From an uncultured Clostridia bacterium (GTDB taxonomy: Bacteria; Bacillota; Dehalobacteriia; UBA4068; JAAVYR01), in NCBI GenBank assembly GCA_946562005.1, contig CAMNVD010000015.1, positions 1-19,582 on the forward strand: DNA of 19,582 nucleotides, given 5' to 3'. The notes beneath the pieces were generated by a model. That model saw only the letters and a program-made list of their open reading frames with translations. It did no database searches and was not told the origin of the DNA. Shown one piece after another: positions 1-7,834 of the stretch; within the stretch, counting starts at the first letter, position 1; every line of letters starts with the position of its first letter. The position numbers and the translations under genes are program-made.

Positions 1-920
1 CTTTGCTCCATGATGGTGATGTGATTCAGGTGTTTTATACTAGAGATGCTAAAAAGGATGACCCTAACTGGACCTGGAATATAGGTGGCGGCGCTGGTAA
101 TGCAAATGGTAGCAGCGTTAGTGCAGAGAATAAGACGGAGATGATTTTTGTGGAAGAGACCGAAAAGAATGGTACATACGCCATTACCTTGCCAGCTGAC
201 GGAGAACATACACAAAAAGTAACGATAGCCCATGGTAAAAAGGGACAGCTTGTGGTTATCGTTTATGAGGACGGTAGTGAAAAAGTAGTTAGAAAATCTG
301 TTGTTTTAGATGGTAGAGCTAGGTTTTTCCTATTCCAAGACGCTGTTGTAAAATTGGTTGACTATGAAAATGACTTTATAGATATTGCAAAAGATGCATG
401 GTATGGAGAGGCGGTCAACTTTGTTAGTGGACGGGAACTTTTCTCTGGTGTGGGGGAAAATCGCTTTGCGCCGGAAGAAACGCTAAGCAGAGGAATGTTT
501 ATCACTGCGCTTTACCGTTTGGAAGAACCGGCAGTCCAAACATTGAATTTGCCTTTTGCAGATGTGGAGCCTGGTGCTTGGTATGAAAAAGCGGCCATTT
601 GGGGCAACTTGGTCGGTATCGCAAAAGGAGATGAAAATGGTGCTTTTTATCCTGATGATGCTGTGGCTAGGGAAGAGTTAGCCGTGATGCTATATCGCTA
701 TGGGAAGGTGTTGAATCTTCCTACCAGCGGCAGGGATAGCTTGACCTCTTTCGCTGATGCTGGTGATGTGTCTTCCTGGGCAAGAGATGCTGTGGCTTGG
801 GCGGTAGATAGCGGTATGCTAAATGGTGACGCTGACGGCCGGCTTGCTCCCACCGGAACGGCTACCAGGGCAGAAGCGGCAGCTATGCTCATGCGATTTA
901 TAGACTTTATGATGAGATAA
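1..920 (+). CDS. SLH-domain surface protein, 3' part only
   Basis: The reading frame is open at the window edge, so only the C-terminal 305 or so residues are visible; the TTG at position 3 is probably internal. Three S-layer homology repeats follow each other at about visible residues 125-173, 185-233 and 250-301, with typical cores such as FADVEPGAWYEKAA and AREELAVMLYRYG. SLH triplets bind pyruvylated secondary cell-wall polymer, so this end should anchor the protein to the cell wall. The part before them is beta-rich (GTYAITLPADG, VVIVYEDGSEK), and the first visible residues (LHDGDVIQVFYTRD) resemble the end of a DUF4430-like domain; that assignment is tentative. The function of the missing N-terminal part cannot be judged. 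A terminator follows directly, so this is the last gene of its unit. Confidence 0.88.
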   Translation, partial: LLHDGDVIQVFYTRDAKKDDPNWTWNIGGGAGNANGSSVSAENKTEMIFVEETEKNGTYAITLPADGEHTQKVTIAHGKKGQLVVIVYEDGSEKVVRKSVVLDGRARFFLFQDAVVKLVDYENDFIDIAKDAWYGEAVNFVSGRELFSGVGENRFAPEETLSRGMFITALYRLEEPAVQTLNLPFADVEPGAWYEKAAIWGNLVGIAKGDENGAFYPDDAVAREELAVMLYRYGKVLNLPTSGRDSLTSFADAGDVSSWARDAVAWAVDSGMLNGDADGRLAPTGTATRAEAAAMLMRFIDFMMR

Positions 921-930
921 TAACATAAGA

Positions 931-990
931 AAAAAAACACCCGGGTTGTTTCTATCTAGCAAGGTAAAAAATGGCTTAGGGTGTTTTTTT
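931..990 (+). terminator. Rho-independent terminator after the SLH gene
   Basis: AAAAAAACACCC (931-942) pairs perfectly with GGGTGTTTTTTT (979-990). The right arm ends in seven T. The loop is long at 36 nt, which is unusual, but the A-tract/T-tract arms and the position 10 nt after the SLH stop codon support termination. Confidence 0.7.
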
Positions 991-1011
991 ATGGGAAAAA
1001 TCGGTGTGCTG

Positions 1012-1020
1012 TGGTAAAAT
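1012..1020 (+). promoter_or_regulatory. Probable extended -10 promoter for the radical SAM gene
   Basis: TGGTAAAAT (1012-1020) reads as an extended -10 (TGn plus TAAAAT). Only a weak -35 (TGGGAA, 992-997) lies 17 bp upstream. It falls between the upstream terminator and the AAGGAG ribosome site (1042-1047), where a promoter is expected. Confidence 0.4.
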
Positions 1021-1057
1021 AAAGTTATGAAAGAAAAGGACAAGGAGTGGGGTTTTA

Positions 1058-1963
1058 ATGAAGTGTAAAGAAATCTTGTGCAAGTCTGCTCTCCATAAAA
1101 TCAACTCTCCTTATTTGCCTTTTCATTGGGATTTGAATATTTACCGGGGCTGTAGACATGGCTGTAAATATTGCTATGCGCTTTATTCTCATAAATATTT
1201 GCAGGAATATCAGTGCAATAGCTACTTCCAAGATATTGTGGTGAAAACCAATATTGTAGAGCAGCTGGAGCGGCAGTTGCAAAAGGCAAGCTGGAAACAG
1301 GAAGCCATCAATATCGGCGGCGTTACCGACAGCTATCAGCCTATAGAGAACCACTATCAGCTCATGCCGGAAATATTAAAGTTGCTGATAAAATATAAAA
1401 CCCCCTGTATTATTTCTACTAAGTCAGATTTGATTCTAAGGGATTATGATTTGATTATGCGGCTTGCCCAAGTAGCTGATGTAAATATAGCTTCTACCAT
1501 CACTTGCGCTGATGAAAAGTTGCAGAAAATCATCGAACCGGGCGCTTCTTCTACTGATCGGCGGTTGGAGGTATTAAAAGCTTTTGCTGTTGAACCGATT
1601 GTTACGGGTATGCATATTATGCCGATTATTCCCTATTTGACTGATAACAAGGAAAATTTGGCATGGTTATATGCGGCCGCAAAGCGTATGGGCGTCTCCT
1701 ATGTATTGCCAGGACTCTTAAACTTAAAGGGACCGACTAGAGTTTATTTTTTTGATTTTATCAGACAAGACTTTCCTAAAATATATCCGCAGTTGTTTGG
1801 ACTTTATCAGAATAAAGAACAGTGGCAGGAATACAGAAAATCTATATATAGTATGGTCCGTGAATTAGACGCCAAAGGTGAAATGAGGTATACCGGCAGA
1901 AAAATGTTGCAGCGTAAGGCAAAAAAGGCGGAAGTTTGTTATGAGCAAACCTCTTTGTTTTGA
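1058..1963 (+). CDS. SPL-family radical SAM protein
   Basis: The 301-residue protein carries the radical SAM iron-sulfur motif near its N-terminus: GCRHGCKYCYA, with Cys32, Cys36 and Cys39 in CX3CX2C spacing, just after the DLNIYRGC segment. This arrangement is typical of the COG1533 (SplB-like, Rv2578c-like) group. Members should cleave S-adenosylmethionine to a 5'-deoxyadenosyl radical, but most have no known substrate. Authentic spore photoproduct lyase is somewhat longer, and nothing here shows DNA repair activity. The ATG has AAGGAG ten bases upstream. It is flanked by a terminator before it and the strong nrdD promoter after it, so it seems to be transcribed alone. I see no clear terminator in 1964-2070, which is T-rich but has no good hairpin. 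Confidence 0.85.
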   Translation: MKCKEILCKSALHKINSPYLPFHWDLNIYRGCRHGCKYCYALYSHKYLQEYQCNSYFQDIVVKTNIVEQLERQLQKASWKQEAINIGGVTDSYQPIENHYQLMPEILKLLIKYKTPCIISTKSDLILRDYDLIMRLAQVADVNIASTITCADEKLQKIIEPGASSTDRRLEVLKAFAVEPIVTGMHIMPIIPYLTDNKENLAWLYAAAKRMGVSYVLPGLLNLKGPTRVYFFDFIRQDFPKIYPQLFGLYQNKEQWQEYRKSIYSMVRELDAKGEMRYTGRKMLQRKAKKAEVCYEQTSLF

Positions 1964-2070
1964 TTTTGCAGGACAGTGCTTTGGTTAGAAAATCATGTTT
2001 TTTTTATGTTTTTTAGATACTTTTTGGGCTTTTTTCCTCTTTGGCCAGCATAAAGGGAATACTTGAAAAT

Positions 2071-2117
2071 CCTCCATATATAGAAAAGCAGTTTACAGAA
2101 AATACTAGATATGGTAT
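2071..2117 (+). promoter_or_regulatory. Two putative NrdR boxes upstream of nrdD
   Basis: Box 1 (2071-2086) has the core CCATATATAG; box 2 (2102-2117) is ATACTAGATATGGTAT. Against the known NrdR consensus ACACWATATAtWGTGT they match at about 10 and 12 of 16 positions. The gap is 15 bp, 31 bp centre to centre, which is the three-turn spacing typical of NrdR box pairs. The pair brackets the -35 and box 2 overlaps the -10, as a repressor site would. NrdR itself is not in this window. Confidence 0.6.
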
Positions 2118-2120
2118 GAT
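2092..2120 (+). promoter_or_regulatory. Sigma-A promoter of nrdD-nrdG-dut
   Basis: TTTACA (2092-2097), a 17-bp spacer and TATGAT (2115-2120), with TG at 2112-2113 giving an extended -10. The start of transcription is expected near 2127, giving a leader of about 70 nt before nrdD. Confidence 0.75.
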
Positions 2121-2197
2121 ATAAACACTCACCAAAAGACAAGAATATTTAAAAATACGGAAAAATAGAAACGATGGAAGCAAGGATGGGAAGTTCT

Positions 2198-4333
2198 ATG
2201 GTAAAGATTATTAAGAAAGACGGTACGCTGGAAAAGTTTAACGAACAGAAAATCGTAGTAGCTATCAGCAAATCTGCAGACCGGGTTATGGTGAAATTGA
2301 CACCACAAGATATAGAGGATGTCTGTGTTTATGTAAAGAATAGTATTGCGGAAAACGACTTGACAGAAGTGCCTATTAAGATGATGCATAATCTGGTAGA
2401 AAGTGCGCTAGACCGGGTGGACCCCCGTGTCGCCAAAAGCTACCGGGATTACCGTAACTATAAGCAGGACTTTGTCCATATGCTGGATGGCGTTTTTAAA
2501 AAGGCCCAGTCTATCATGTATATCGGCGATAAAGAAAATGCCAATACAGATAGTGCTCTTGTTGCGACCAAACGGAGTTTAATCTTTAACCAGCTGAATA
2601 AAGAACTTTATCAAAAATTCTTCTTAACCACAGATGAATTGCAGGCTTGCAAGGATGGTTATATCTACGTCCACGATATGTCTGCCCGCCGGGATACTAT
2701 GAATTGCTGTCTCTTTGATATGTCCAATGTATTAAAGGGTGGCTTTGAGATGGGTAACCTTTGGTATAACGAACCAAAGACATTAGACGTGGCTTTTGAC
2801 GTGATTGGCGACGTCATTCTTTCTACGGCTGCCCAGCAATACGGCGGCTTTACCGTGCCGGAAATCGACAAGGTTTTAGCGCCCTATGCAGAGCTTATAT
2901 ATGAAAAATATTTAAAAGAAATCGGCGACATCCAAAAACAGCTAGGCGTCAATGACCCGGCCCAAGCAGAAGAATATGCTCTTTCTCATGTAAAACGGGA
3001 CTTTGAGCAAGGCTTCCAAGGTTTCGAATATAAACTGAACTCTGTAGGCTCTTCCCGTGGGGACTATCCCTTTGTAACTATGACGATAGGCCTGGGGACA
3101 GATCGCTTCGCTAAAATGGCGGCTATCACTATGCTGGACGTCCATAGAAAAGGTCAGGGCAAAAACGGCAACAAAAAACCGGTGCTCTTCCCGAAAATCG
3201 TTTTCCTTTATGATGAAGACCTCCATGGGGAAGGCTGTGAGCTGGAAGAAGTATTTGACGCTGGGGTAGAGTGCTCTCGGAAAACCATGTATCCTGACTG
3301 GCTCAGCCTTACCGGGGAAGGATATGTGGCTAGTATGTATAAAAAATATAAGCGGGTTGTTAGCCCTATGGGCTGCCGTGCCTTCCTTTCTCCTTGGTAT
3401 GAACGGGGCGGTATGAAACCTGCTGATGAAGATGATATGCCTGTATTTGTCGGTCGGTTTAACATGGGGGCAGTTTCTCTTCACTTGCCTATGATTTATG
3501 CCCAAGCTCAAGTAGAATCCCGAGACTTCTATGAAGTGCTTGACTATTATCTGGAAATGATTCGGAAGATTCATATTCGCACCTATGCATATCTGGGTGA
3601 AATGCGGGCCTCTACTAACCCAATGGCATACTGCGAAGGGGGCTTCTACGGCGGTCATTTAAATCCTCGTGATAAGATTAAACCGCTTTTGAAAGCGACA
3701 ACCGCATCTTTCGGTATCACTGCCTTAAATGAGCTGCAAGAATTGCATAACCAAAAATCTCTGGTAGAAGACGGTCAGTTTGCTATCGAAGTTATGGAAT
3801 ATATCAATAAAAAAATAGCAGAATTCAAAGAGGAAGACGGTATCCTCTATGCCATGTACGGCACGCCTGCTGAATCTTTATGTGGGCTCCAGGTTACCCA
3901 ATTCCGCAATAAATACGGCATCGTGGAAAACGTATCCGACCGTCCTTATGTCAGCAATAGTTTCCACTGTCATGTTACAGAAGATATTACCCCTATCGAA
4001 AAGCAAGACTTGGAAAAACGCTTCTGGGATTTATTAAACGGTGGGAAAATCCAATATGTGAAATACCCGATTGACTATAACATCGAAGCGGTGAAAACAT
4101 TGATTCGCCGTGCTATGAAAATGGGCTTCTATGAAGGGGTCAACCTGTCTCTGGCTTATTGTGATGATTGCGGTCACCAGGAGCTGGAAATGGACGTTTG
4201 CCCCAAATGCGGTAGCAGCAACTTAACAAAAATCGACCGGATGAATGGTTATCTCAGTTATTCTCGGGTTCATGGCGATACCCGGCTTAACGCTGCTAAA
4301 ATGGCAGAAATCGCAGAAAGGAAGAGTATGTAA
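2198..4333 (+). CDS. nrdD: Anaerobic (class III) ribonucleoside-triphosphate reductase
   Basis: Reduces ribonucleoside triphosphates to dNTPs by glycyl-radical chemistry, with formate as the usual reductant. An ATP-cone fills about residues 1-90 (VKIIKKDGTLEKFNEQKI). The catalytic-core cysteine region NCCLFDMSN lies at 169-177. A zinc ribbon CDDCG...CPKCG lies near the C-terminus, and the glycyl-radical loop is SRVHGDTRLN with the radical Gly near 693 of 711. RVxGDTR differs from the RVxGY of the E. coli enzyme but suits the clostridial-type group. I chose ATG 2198 (MVKIIKKDG) because GGGAAG lies just upstream; in-frame ATGs at 2174 and 2186 would add 8 or 4 residues without homologous-looking sequence. 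The stop codon overlaps the nrdG start by one base (TAATG), so the two are translationally coupled. Confidence 0.96.
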   Translation: MVKIIKKDGTLEKFNEQKIVVAISKSADRVMVKLTPQDIEDVCVYVKNSIAENDLTEVPIKMMHNLVESALDRVDPRVAKSYRDYRNYKQDFVHMLDGVFKKAQSIMYIGDKENANTDSALVATKRSLIFNQLNKELYQKFFLTTDELQACKDGYIYVHDMSARRDTMNCCLFDMSNVLKGGFEMGNLWYNEPKTLDVAFDVIGDVILSTAAQQYGGFTVPEIDKVLAPYAELIYEKYLKEIGDIQKQLGVNDPAQAEEYALSHVKRDFEQGFQGFEYKLNSVGSSRGDYPFVTMTIGLGTDRFAKMAAITMLDVHRKGQGKNGNKKPVLFPKIVFLYDEDLHGEGCELEEVFDAGVECSRKTMYPDWLSLTGEGYVASMYKKYKRVVSPMGCRAFLSPWYERGGMKPADEDDMPVFVGRFNMGAVSLHLPMIYAQAQVESRDFYEVLDYYLEMIRKIHIRTYAYLGEMRASTNPMAYCEGGFYGGHLNPRDKIKPLLKATTASFGITALNELQELHNQKSLVEDGQFAIEVMEYINKKIAEFKEEDGILYAMYGTPAESLCGLQVTQFRNKYGIVENVSDRPYVSNSFHCHVTEDITPIEKQDLEKRFWDLLNGGKIQYVKYPIDYNIEAVKTLIRRAMKMGFYEGVNLSLAYCDDCGHQELEMDVCPKCGSSNLTKIDRMNGYLSYSRVHGDTRLNAAKMAEIAERKSM

Positions 4334-4875
4334 TGCGTTATCATAATATTACCAAAGATGATATGCTCAATGGCGAAGGCTTAAGGGTGGTATTATGGTT
4401 ATCTGGTTGCGAACATCGCTGTCCTCATTGTCAAAATCCTGTTACCTGGGACGAAAACAATGGCTTACTCTTCGATGAATCTGCAAAAGCGGAGATTTTT
4501 ACTTGTTTGGAAAAAGACTATATTTCCGGTTTGACCTTAAGCGGTGGTGACCCACTGCATCCGGCCAACCGGGAGGAAACAGCGGCCTTTGCAAAAGAGG
4601 TACGGGAGAAATTCCCGGAAAAGACCATCTGGCTCTATACGGGGTATACCTGGGAAGAGATGTGCAGTTGGGAGATTATAAACTATATTGATGTAGTGGT
4701 AGACGGCCGTTTTATCGAGGAGCTAAAGGACAACACCCTGAAATGGTGTGGCAGTTCTAACCAGCGAATCATTGCTGTGCCTGAGACTTTGGCATTAGGG
4801 AATATTGTATTAAAGGAGAAAAATCATGTCCGAGAAGATTACCGTCAAGGTGTTATCCAATCCTGCATATGGTGA
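4333..4875 (+). CDS. nrdG: Anaerobic ribonucleotide reductase activating protein
   Basis: A radical SAM activase that uses a 4Fe-4S cluster and S-adenosylmethionine to make the glycyl radical on NrdD. The cluster motif is SGCEHRCPHCQN with Cys26, Cys30 and Cys33 (CX3CX2C), followed by the GGDPLHP segment near residue 73 that belongs to the SAM-binding face. At 180 residues it sits at the upper end of family length. It starts inside the nrdD stop and its last 50 bases overlap the dut start in another frame. The tail (KEKNHVREDYRQGVIQSCIW) is encoded across the dut ribosome site and start codon, which suggests a lost earlier stop or a real compact overlap. Confidence 0.95.
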   Translation: MRYHNITKDDMLNGEGLRVVLWLSGCEHRCPHCQNPVTWDENNGLLFDESAKAEIFTCLEKDYISGLTLSGGDPLHPANREETAAFAKEVREKFPEKTIWLYTGYTWEEMCSWEIINYIDVVVDGRFIEELKDNTLKWCGSSNQRIIAVPETLALGNIVLKEKNHVREDYRQGVIQSCIW

Positions 4876-5281
4876 TTTGCCCTTACCAAAATATGAAACG
4901 GCAGGAGCGGCAGCAGTAGATTTGCTTGCCTGTATCACAGAGCCTATGACGCTCTTGCCAGGGAAGCGGGCGATGGTGCCAACGGGGCTCTCTATTGCGC
5001 TTCCGGAGGGCTATGAGGCGCAGGTGCGGCCACGGAGTGGCCTTGCGGCGAAAAATGGGGTTACGGTGCTCAATACCCCCGGAACCATTGACAGCGACTA
5101 CCGGGGCGAGATTAAGGTGATTCTCATCAATTTGGGGGAAGCGCCTTTGGAAATCACCCGTGGGATGCGCATTGCCCAGATGGTGTTTGCTCCTGTGACC
5201 CAAGGGGTATGGCAGATGGTGGAGACTTTAGACGAGACAGAGCGTGGTACCGGTGGCTTCGGCAGCACCGGGACAAAATAA
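4826..5281 (+). CDS. dut: Deoxyuridine 5'-triphosphate nucleotidohydrolase (dUTPase)
   Basis: Hydrolyses dUTP to dUMP and pyrophosphate, keeping uracil out of DNA and supplying the thymidylate precursor. At 151 residues it is a standard trimeric dUTPase with the family motifs in order: motif 1 AGAAAVDLLA (26-35), motif 2 PRSGLA (69-74), motif 3 NTPGTIDSDYRGE (83-95, with the catalytic Asp in TIDSDYRG) and the glycine-rich C-terminal motif 5 RGTGGFGS (140-147). The start is set by AAAGGAG (4812-4818), although this lies inside nrdG. Grouping with nrdDG makes a small dNTP-metabolism operon. The stop codon falls in the first copy of a 16-nt direct repeat (see 5275-5309). Confidence 0.96.
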   Translation: MSEKITVKVLSNPAYGDLPLPKYETAGAAAVDLLACITEPMTLLPGKRAMVPTGLSIALPEGYEAQVRPRSGLAAKNGVTVLNTPGTIDSDYRGEIKVILINLGEAPLEITRGMRIAQMVFAPVTQGVWQMVETLDETERGTGGFGSTGTK

Positions 5282-5309
5282 ATAAAGAAAGAAAAAATAA
5301 ATAAAGAAA
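5275..5309. repeat. 16-nt direct repeat at the dut stop codon
   Basis: AAAATAAATAAAGAAA occurs at 5275-5290 and again, identical, at 5294-5309. The first copy contains the dut TAA. It probably arose by slippage or local duplication in A-rich sequence beside the terminator. Confidence 0.7.
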
Positions 5310-5342
5310 AAGAGAAGATGAATTTTTTCATCTTCTCTTTTT
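5307..5342. terminator. Bidirectional terminator between dut and livF
   Basis: AAAAAGAGAAGATGAA (5307-5322) and TTCATCTTCTCTTTTT (5327-5342) form a perfect 16-bp stem with a TTTT loop. T-rich tail on the + strand and A-rich left arm on the - strand let it end both the nrd-dut unit and the convergent liv operon. Confidence 0.9.
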
Positions 5343-5370
5343 TATTTGCGAGGATATATGAAATAAAAAC

Positions 5371-6078
5371 TTAATTTCCTAAGTAAGCGGAGCGGACAGC
5401 GTCGTCGTTTAATAAATCGCTGCCTTTTCCTTCTTTAACGATTTTTCCTGTTTCTAGTACATAGGCTCGGTTGGCAAGAGACAATGCTTTGGTAGCGTTT
5501 TGCTCTACCAGGAGCACAGTTACACCAGCGGCGTTTACATCTTTGATAATAGAGAAAATCTCATCTACGAGAATGGGGGCAAGGCCCATAGAAGGTTCGT
5601 CTAATAACAGCATTTTCGGATTAGACATGAGGGCTCGTCCCATAGCTAGCATCTGCTGCTCCCCGCCGGAAAGGGTGCCCGCCATTTGGCTCTTCCGTTC
5701 TTTGAGCCGTGGGAAACGCTGGAAGATATTTTCTATGTCCTTCGATAGATTTTCCTTGTCTTTGCGGATATAAGCGCCCATTTCGATGTTCTCCATGACA
5801 GATAGGTCGGCGAAGATTCGTCTACCTTCCGGTACTTGGGCAAGGCCTAATTGGACGATTTTATGGGCTTCGGTTTTCCGTAGGTCATGGCCTAGGAAGC
5901 GGATATCGCCGCTTTTGGCGGAAAGCAAGCGGGAAATGGTCTGCAAAATGGTGGTTTTGCCGGCGCCGTTAGCGCCGATGAGACTGACAATTTCTCCTTC
6001 TTCTACATGGAAGGAAACATCTTTGATGGCGTGAATGGCGTCATAATATACATTCAAATCTTTGACTTCTAACATCAT
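5371..6078 (-). CDS. livF: Branched-chain amino acid ABC transporter ATP-binding protein LivF
   Basis: One of two cytoplasmic ATPases that power the Liv importer. The 235-residue protein has Walker A GANGAGKT (35-42), the ABC signature LSGGEQQ (136-142), Walker B MLLLDEP with Asp160-Glu161, and the switch His region replaced by the LVEQN form usual in LivF. The short length and QVPEGRRIF segment separate it from LivG. It is the last gene of the operon. The livG stop TAA is part of a TAAGGAGGG ribosome site 15 nt before the livF start; ATGATG gives two adjacent possible starts at 6078 and 6075. Confidence 0.95.
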   Translation of the reverse strand: MMLEVKDLNVYYDAIHAIKDVSFHVEEGEIVSLIGANGAGKTTILQTISRLLSAKSGDIRFLGHDLRKTEAHKIVQLGLAQVPEGRRIFADLSVMENIEMGAYIRKDKENLSKDIENIFQRFPRLKERKSQMAGTLSGGEQQMLAMGRALMSNPKMLLLDEPSMGLAPILVDEIFSIIKDVNAAGVTVLLVEQNATKALSLANRAYVLETGKIVKEGKGSDLLNDDAVRSAYLGN

Positions 6079-6093
6079 AATTTCCTTCCCTCC

Positions 6094-6867
6094 TTATGCG
6101 CCGAGATATGCGCCGATTACCTTTTCATTTTGTTTAATCTCGTCTGGGGTGCCTTCAGCAATGGTTTTGCCATAGTCCAGCACCACGATTTTCTCACAAA
6201 TGCCCATAACTAGGCTCATATCGTGTTCAATGAGCAGGATGGAAATACCGAAATTGTCTTTGACAAATTTGATAGTTTCCATCAGTTCGTGGGTTTCTGT
6301 ATGATTCATGCCTGCCGCCGGTTCATCGAGAAGCAATACTTTGGGGTTAGTGGCCATGGCGCGGACGATTTCCAGCTTCCGCTGTTTGCCATAGGGGAGA
6401 TTGGCCGCTTTGGTATTTGCTAAGCTGTCCAAATCAAACACTTGCAGGAGCTCGTGGGCTCTTTTTTCTACTACTGCTTCTTCCTTCCAATACTTTGGTA
6501 GGCGGAAAAGAGCGGAGAGGGTGCCGTAGCTCATATCATGGAACATAGCTACTTTTACGTTGTCGATAACCGATAAATCCTTAAAAAGGCGAATGTTTTG
6601 GAAGGTACGGGCAATGCCGCATTTGACAATGGAAGCGGTGTTTTTTCCCGCTAGGTTTTCTCCGTTTAAGGAGATGGAGCCCTCGGTAGGGGTGTATACA
6701 GCTGTGAGCAGGTTAAAAAGGGTGGTTTTCCCGGCGCCGTTGGGGCCGATTAGCCCCATGACTTGGTTGGGCTCAATGGTAAAGGAGACTCCCTGTAAGG
6801 CTTGGAGCCCACCGAAACGGATGCCTAAATTTTCTACTTGTAGCAGTCCTGTTGCCTGGTTACTCAT
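6094..6867 (-). CDS. livG: Branched-chain amino acid ABC transporter ATP-binding protein LivG
   Basis: The second ATPase of the importer, 257 residues. Walker A is GPNGAGKT (41-48); the signature is the LivG-type LPYGKQRKLE (157-166) in place of LSGGQ; Walker B is VLLLDEP with Asp181-Glu182; the switch histidine is in LLIEHDM. The AAGMNHTE segment after Walker B is also LivG-like. Its ATG lies inside the end of livM (8-nt overlap, ATGAGTAA), so translation should be coupled to the permease. Substrate cannot be fixed beyond the branched-chain/hydrophobic amino acid family. Confidence 0.95.
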   Translation of the reverse strand: MSNQATGLLQVENLGIRFGGLQALQGVSFTIEPNQVMGLIGPNGAGKTTLFNLLTAVYTPTEGSISLNGENLAGKNTASIVKCGIARTFQNIRLFKDLSVIDNVKVAMFHDMSYGTLSALFRLPKYWKEEAVVEKRAHELLQVFDLDSLANTKAANLPYGKQRKLEIVRAMATNPKVLLLDEPAAGMNHTETHELMETIKFVKDNFGISILLIEHDMSLVMGICEKIVVLDYGKTIAEGTPDEIKQNEKVIGAYLGA

Positions 6868-7825
6868 GGGCTTGTTCCCCTCCTTTCGGCGCTTTTTTCC
6901 GGAAAAGGTCAGGTAGTTCTTTCTTGCCTAATAACCCTTCTGGTCGGAAAATCATCATCACTACTAATGCAATGGAGTAGATAAGCAAGCGATAGTCGTT
7001 AAGACCCCGGAGCAGTTCGGGCAGCAGCGTGAGGAAGCCTGCTGCAAGTACCGACCCGGTGAAGCTGCCCATACCGCCTAATACGACCATGATAAGGATT
7101 TCTACAGAACGCATAAAGCCAAAGGTGGTCGGGTCTAGCACAGTGATGTAGTGAGCGTATAAGCCACCAGCAACACCAGCAAAGAAAGAGGAAATGGTAA
7201 AGGCGTAAATCTTATAGAAGGTGGTATTGACGCCTACTGCTTCTGCTGCGATGAGATTATCTCGAATGGCTAAGATGGAACGGCCGTGACGGGAGAAAAT
7301 CAAGGTAAACATCAAGATAATAGTAGCTACCATGATGAAAAATACCCAGTTAAAGGTGGTGTATTCCGGGATGCCGGAAAGACCTCTGCCGCCGCCTGTA
7401 AATTTTAAGTTTAAAATCAATACCCGGATAATTTCCCCAAAGCCTAAGGTGATGATGGCTAGGTAGTCGCCTCGGAGGCGTAAAGCCGGGATGCCGATGA
7501 GCATACCGCAAAAGCCTGCTACCAGCCCCCCCAGCAAGAGAGAAATGGGAAATTCTACTGCCATAGGTAAGTCCATATTCAAGGTGAAAAGGGCAGAGGC
7601 ATAGGCGCCGATAGACATAAAGCCGGCGTGTCCTAATACCAGTTCTCCTAAACAGCCGGTAGTCAGATTCAAAGAAACAGCTAAGATAATGTTAATGCAG
7701 GCGGCAATGATAATGCCTTGATAATAATTGGAGATGATGCCTGCCTGGAAAAGAAAAATCAGCGCCAGGTAAGAGATGGCGATGCAAGCAGTGGTTAGGA
7801 TAACGGTGCGTAAGTTTTTCTTCAT
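6860..7825 (-). CDS. livM: Branched-chain amino acid ABC transporter permease LivM
   Basis: Inner-membrane permease of about 321 residues with many hydrophobic segments and the cytoplasmic coupling loop SILAIRDNLIAAEAVGVN (EAA-like), where the ATPases dock. The N-terminus MKKNLRTVILTTACIAISYLAL gives a short positive end before the first membrane helix. I prefer ATG 7825, which has AGGTGA five bases upstream; a GTG at 7834 directly after the livH stop would add three residues. It overlaps livG by 8 nt and abuts livH. Confidence 0.93.
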   Translation of the reverse strand: MKKNLRTVILTTACIAISYLALIFLFQAGIISNYYQGIIIAACINIILAVSLNLTTGCLGELVLGHAGFMSIGAYASALFTLNMDLPMAVEFPISLLLGGLVAGFCGMLIGIPALRLRGDYLAIITLGFGEIIRVLILNLKFTGGGRGLSGIPEYTTFNWVFFIMVATIILMFTLIFSRHGRSILAIRDNLIAAEAVGVNTTFYKIYAFTISSFFAGVAGGLYAHYITVLDPTTFGFMRSVEILIMVVLGGMGSFTGSVLAAGFLTLLPELLRGLNDYRLLIYSIALVVMMIFRPEGLLGKKELPDLFRKKAPKGGEQAHE

Positions 7826-7834
7826 CTCTATCAC

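Noticed and set aside
2942..3658. 238-codon open frame on the - strand inside nrdD
   Set aside because: Lies wholly opposite a certain gene, has no recognisable motif and no ribosome site; it is a shadow of nrdD codon bias.
6250..6275. Further operator copy (TTTGACAAA) near 6263
   Set aside because: It lies inside the livG coding region and matches only the short core, not the 12-mer; treated as chance.
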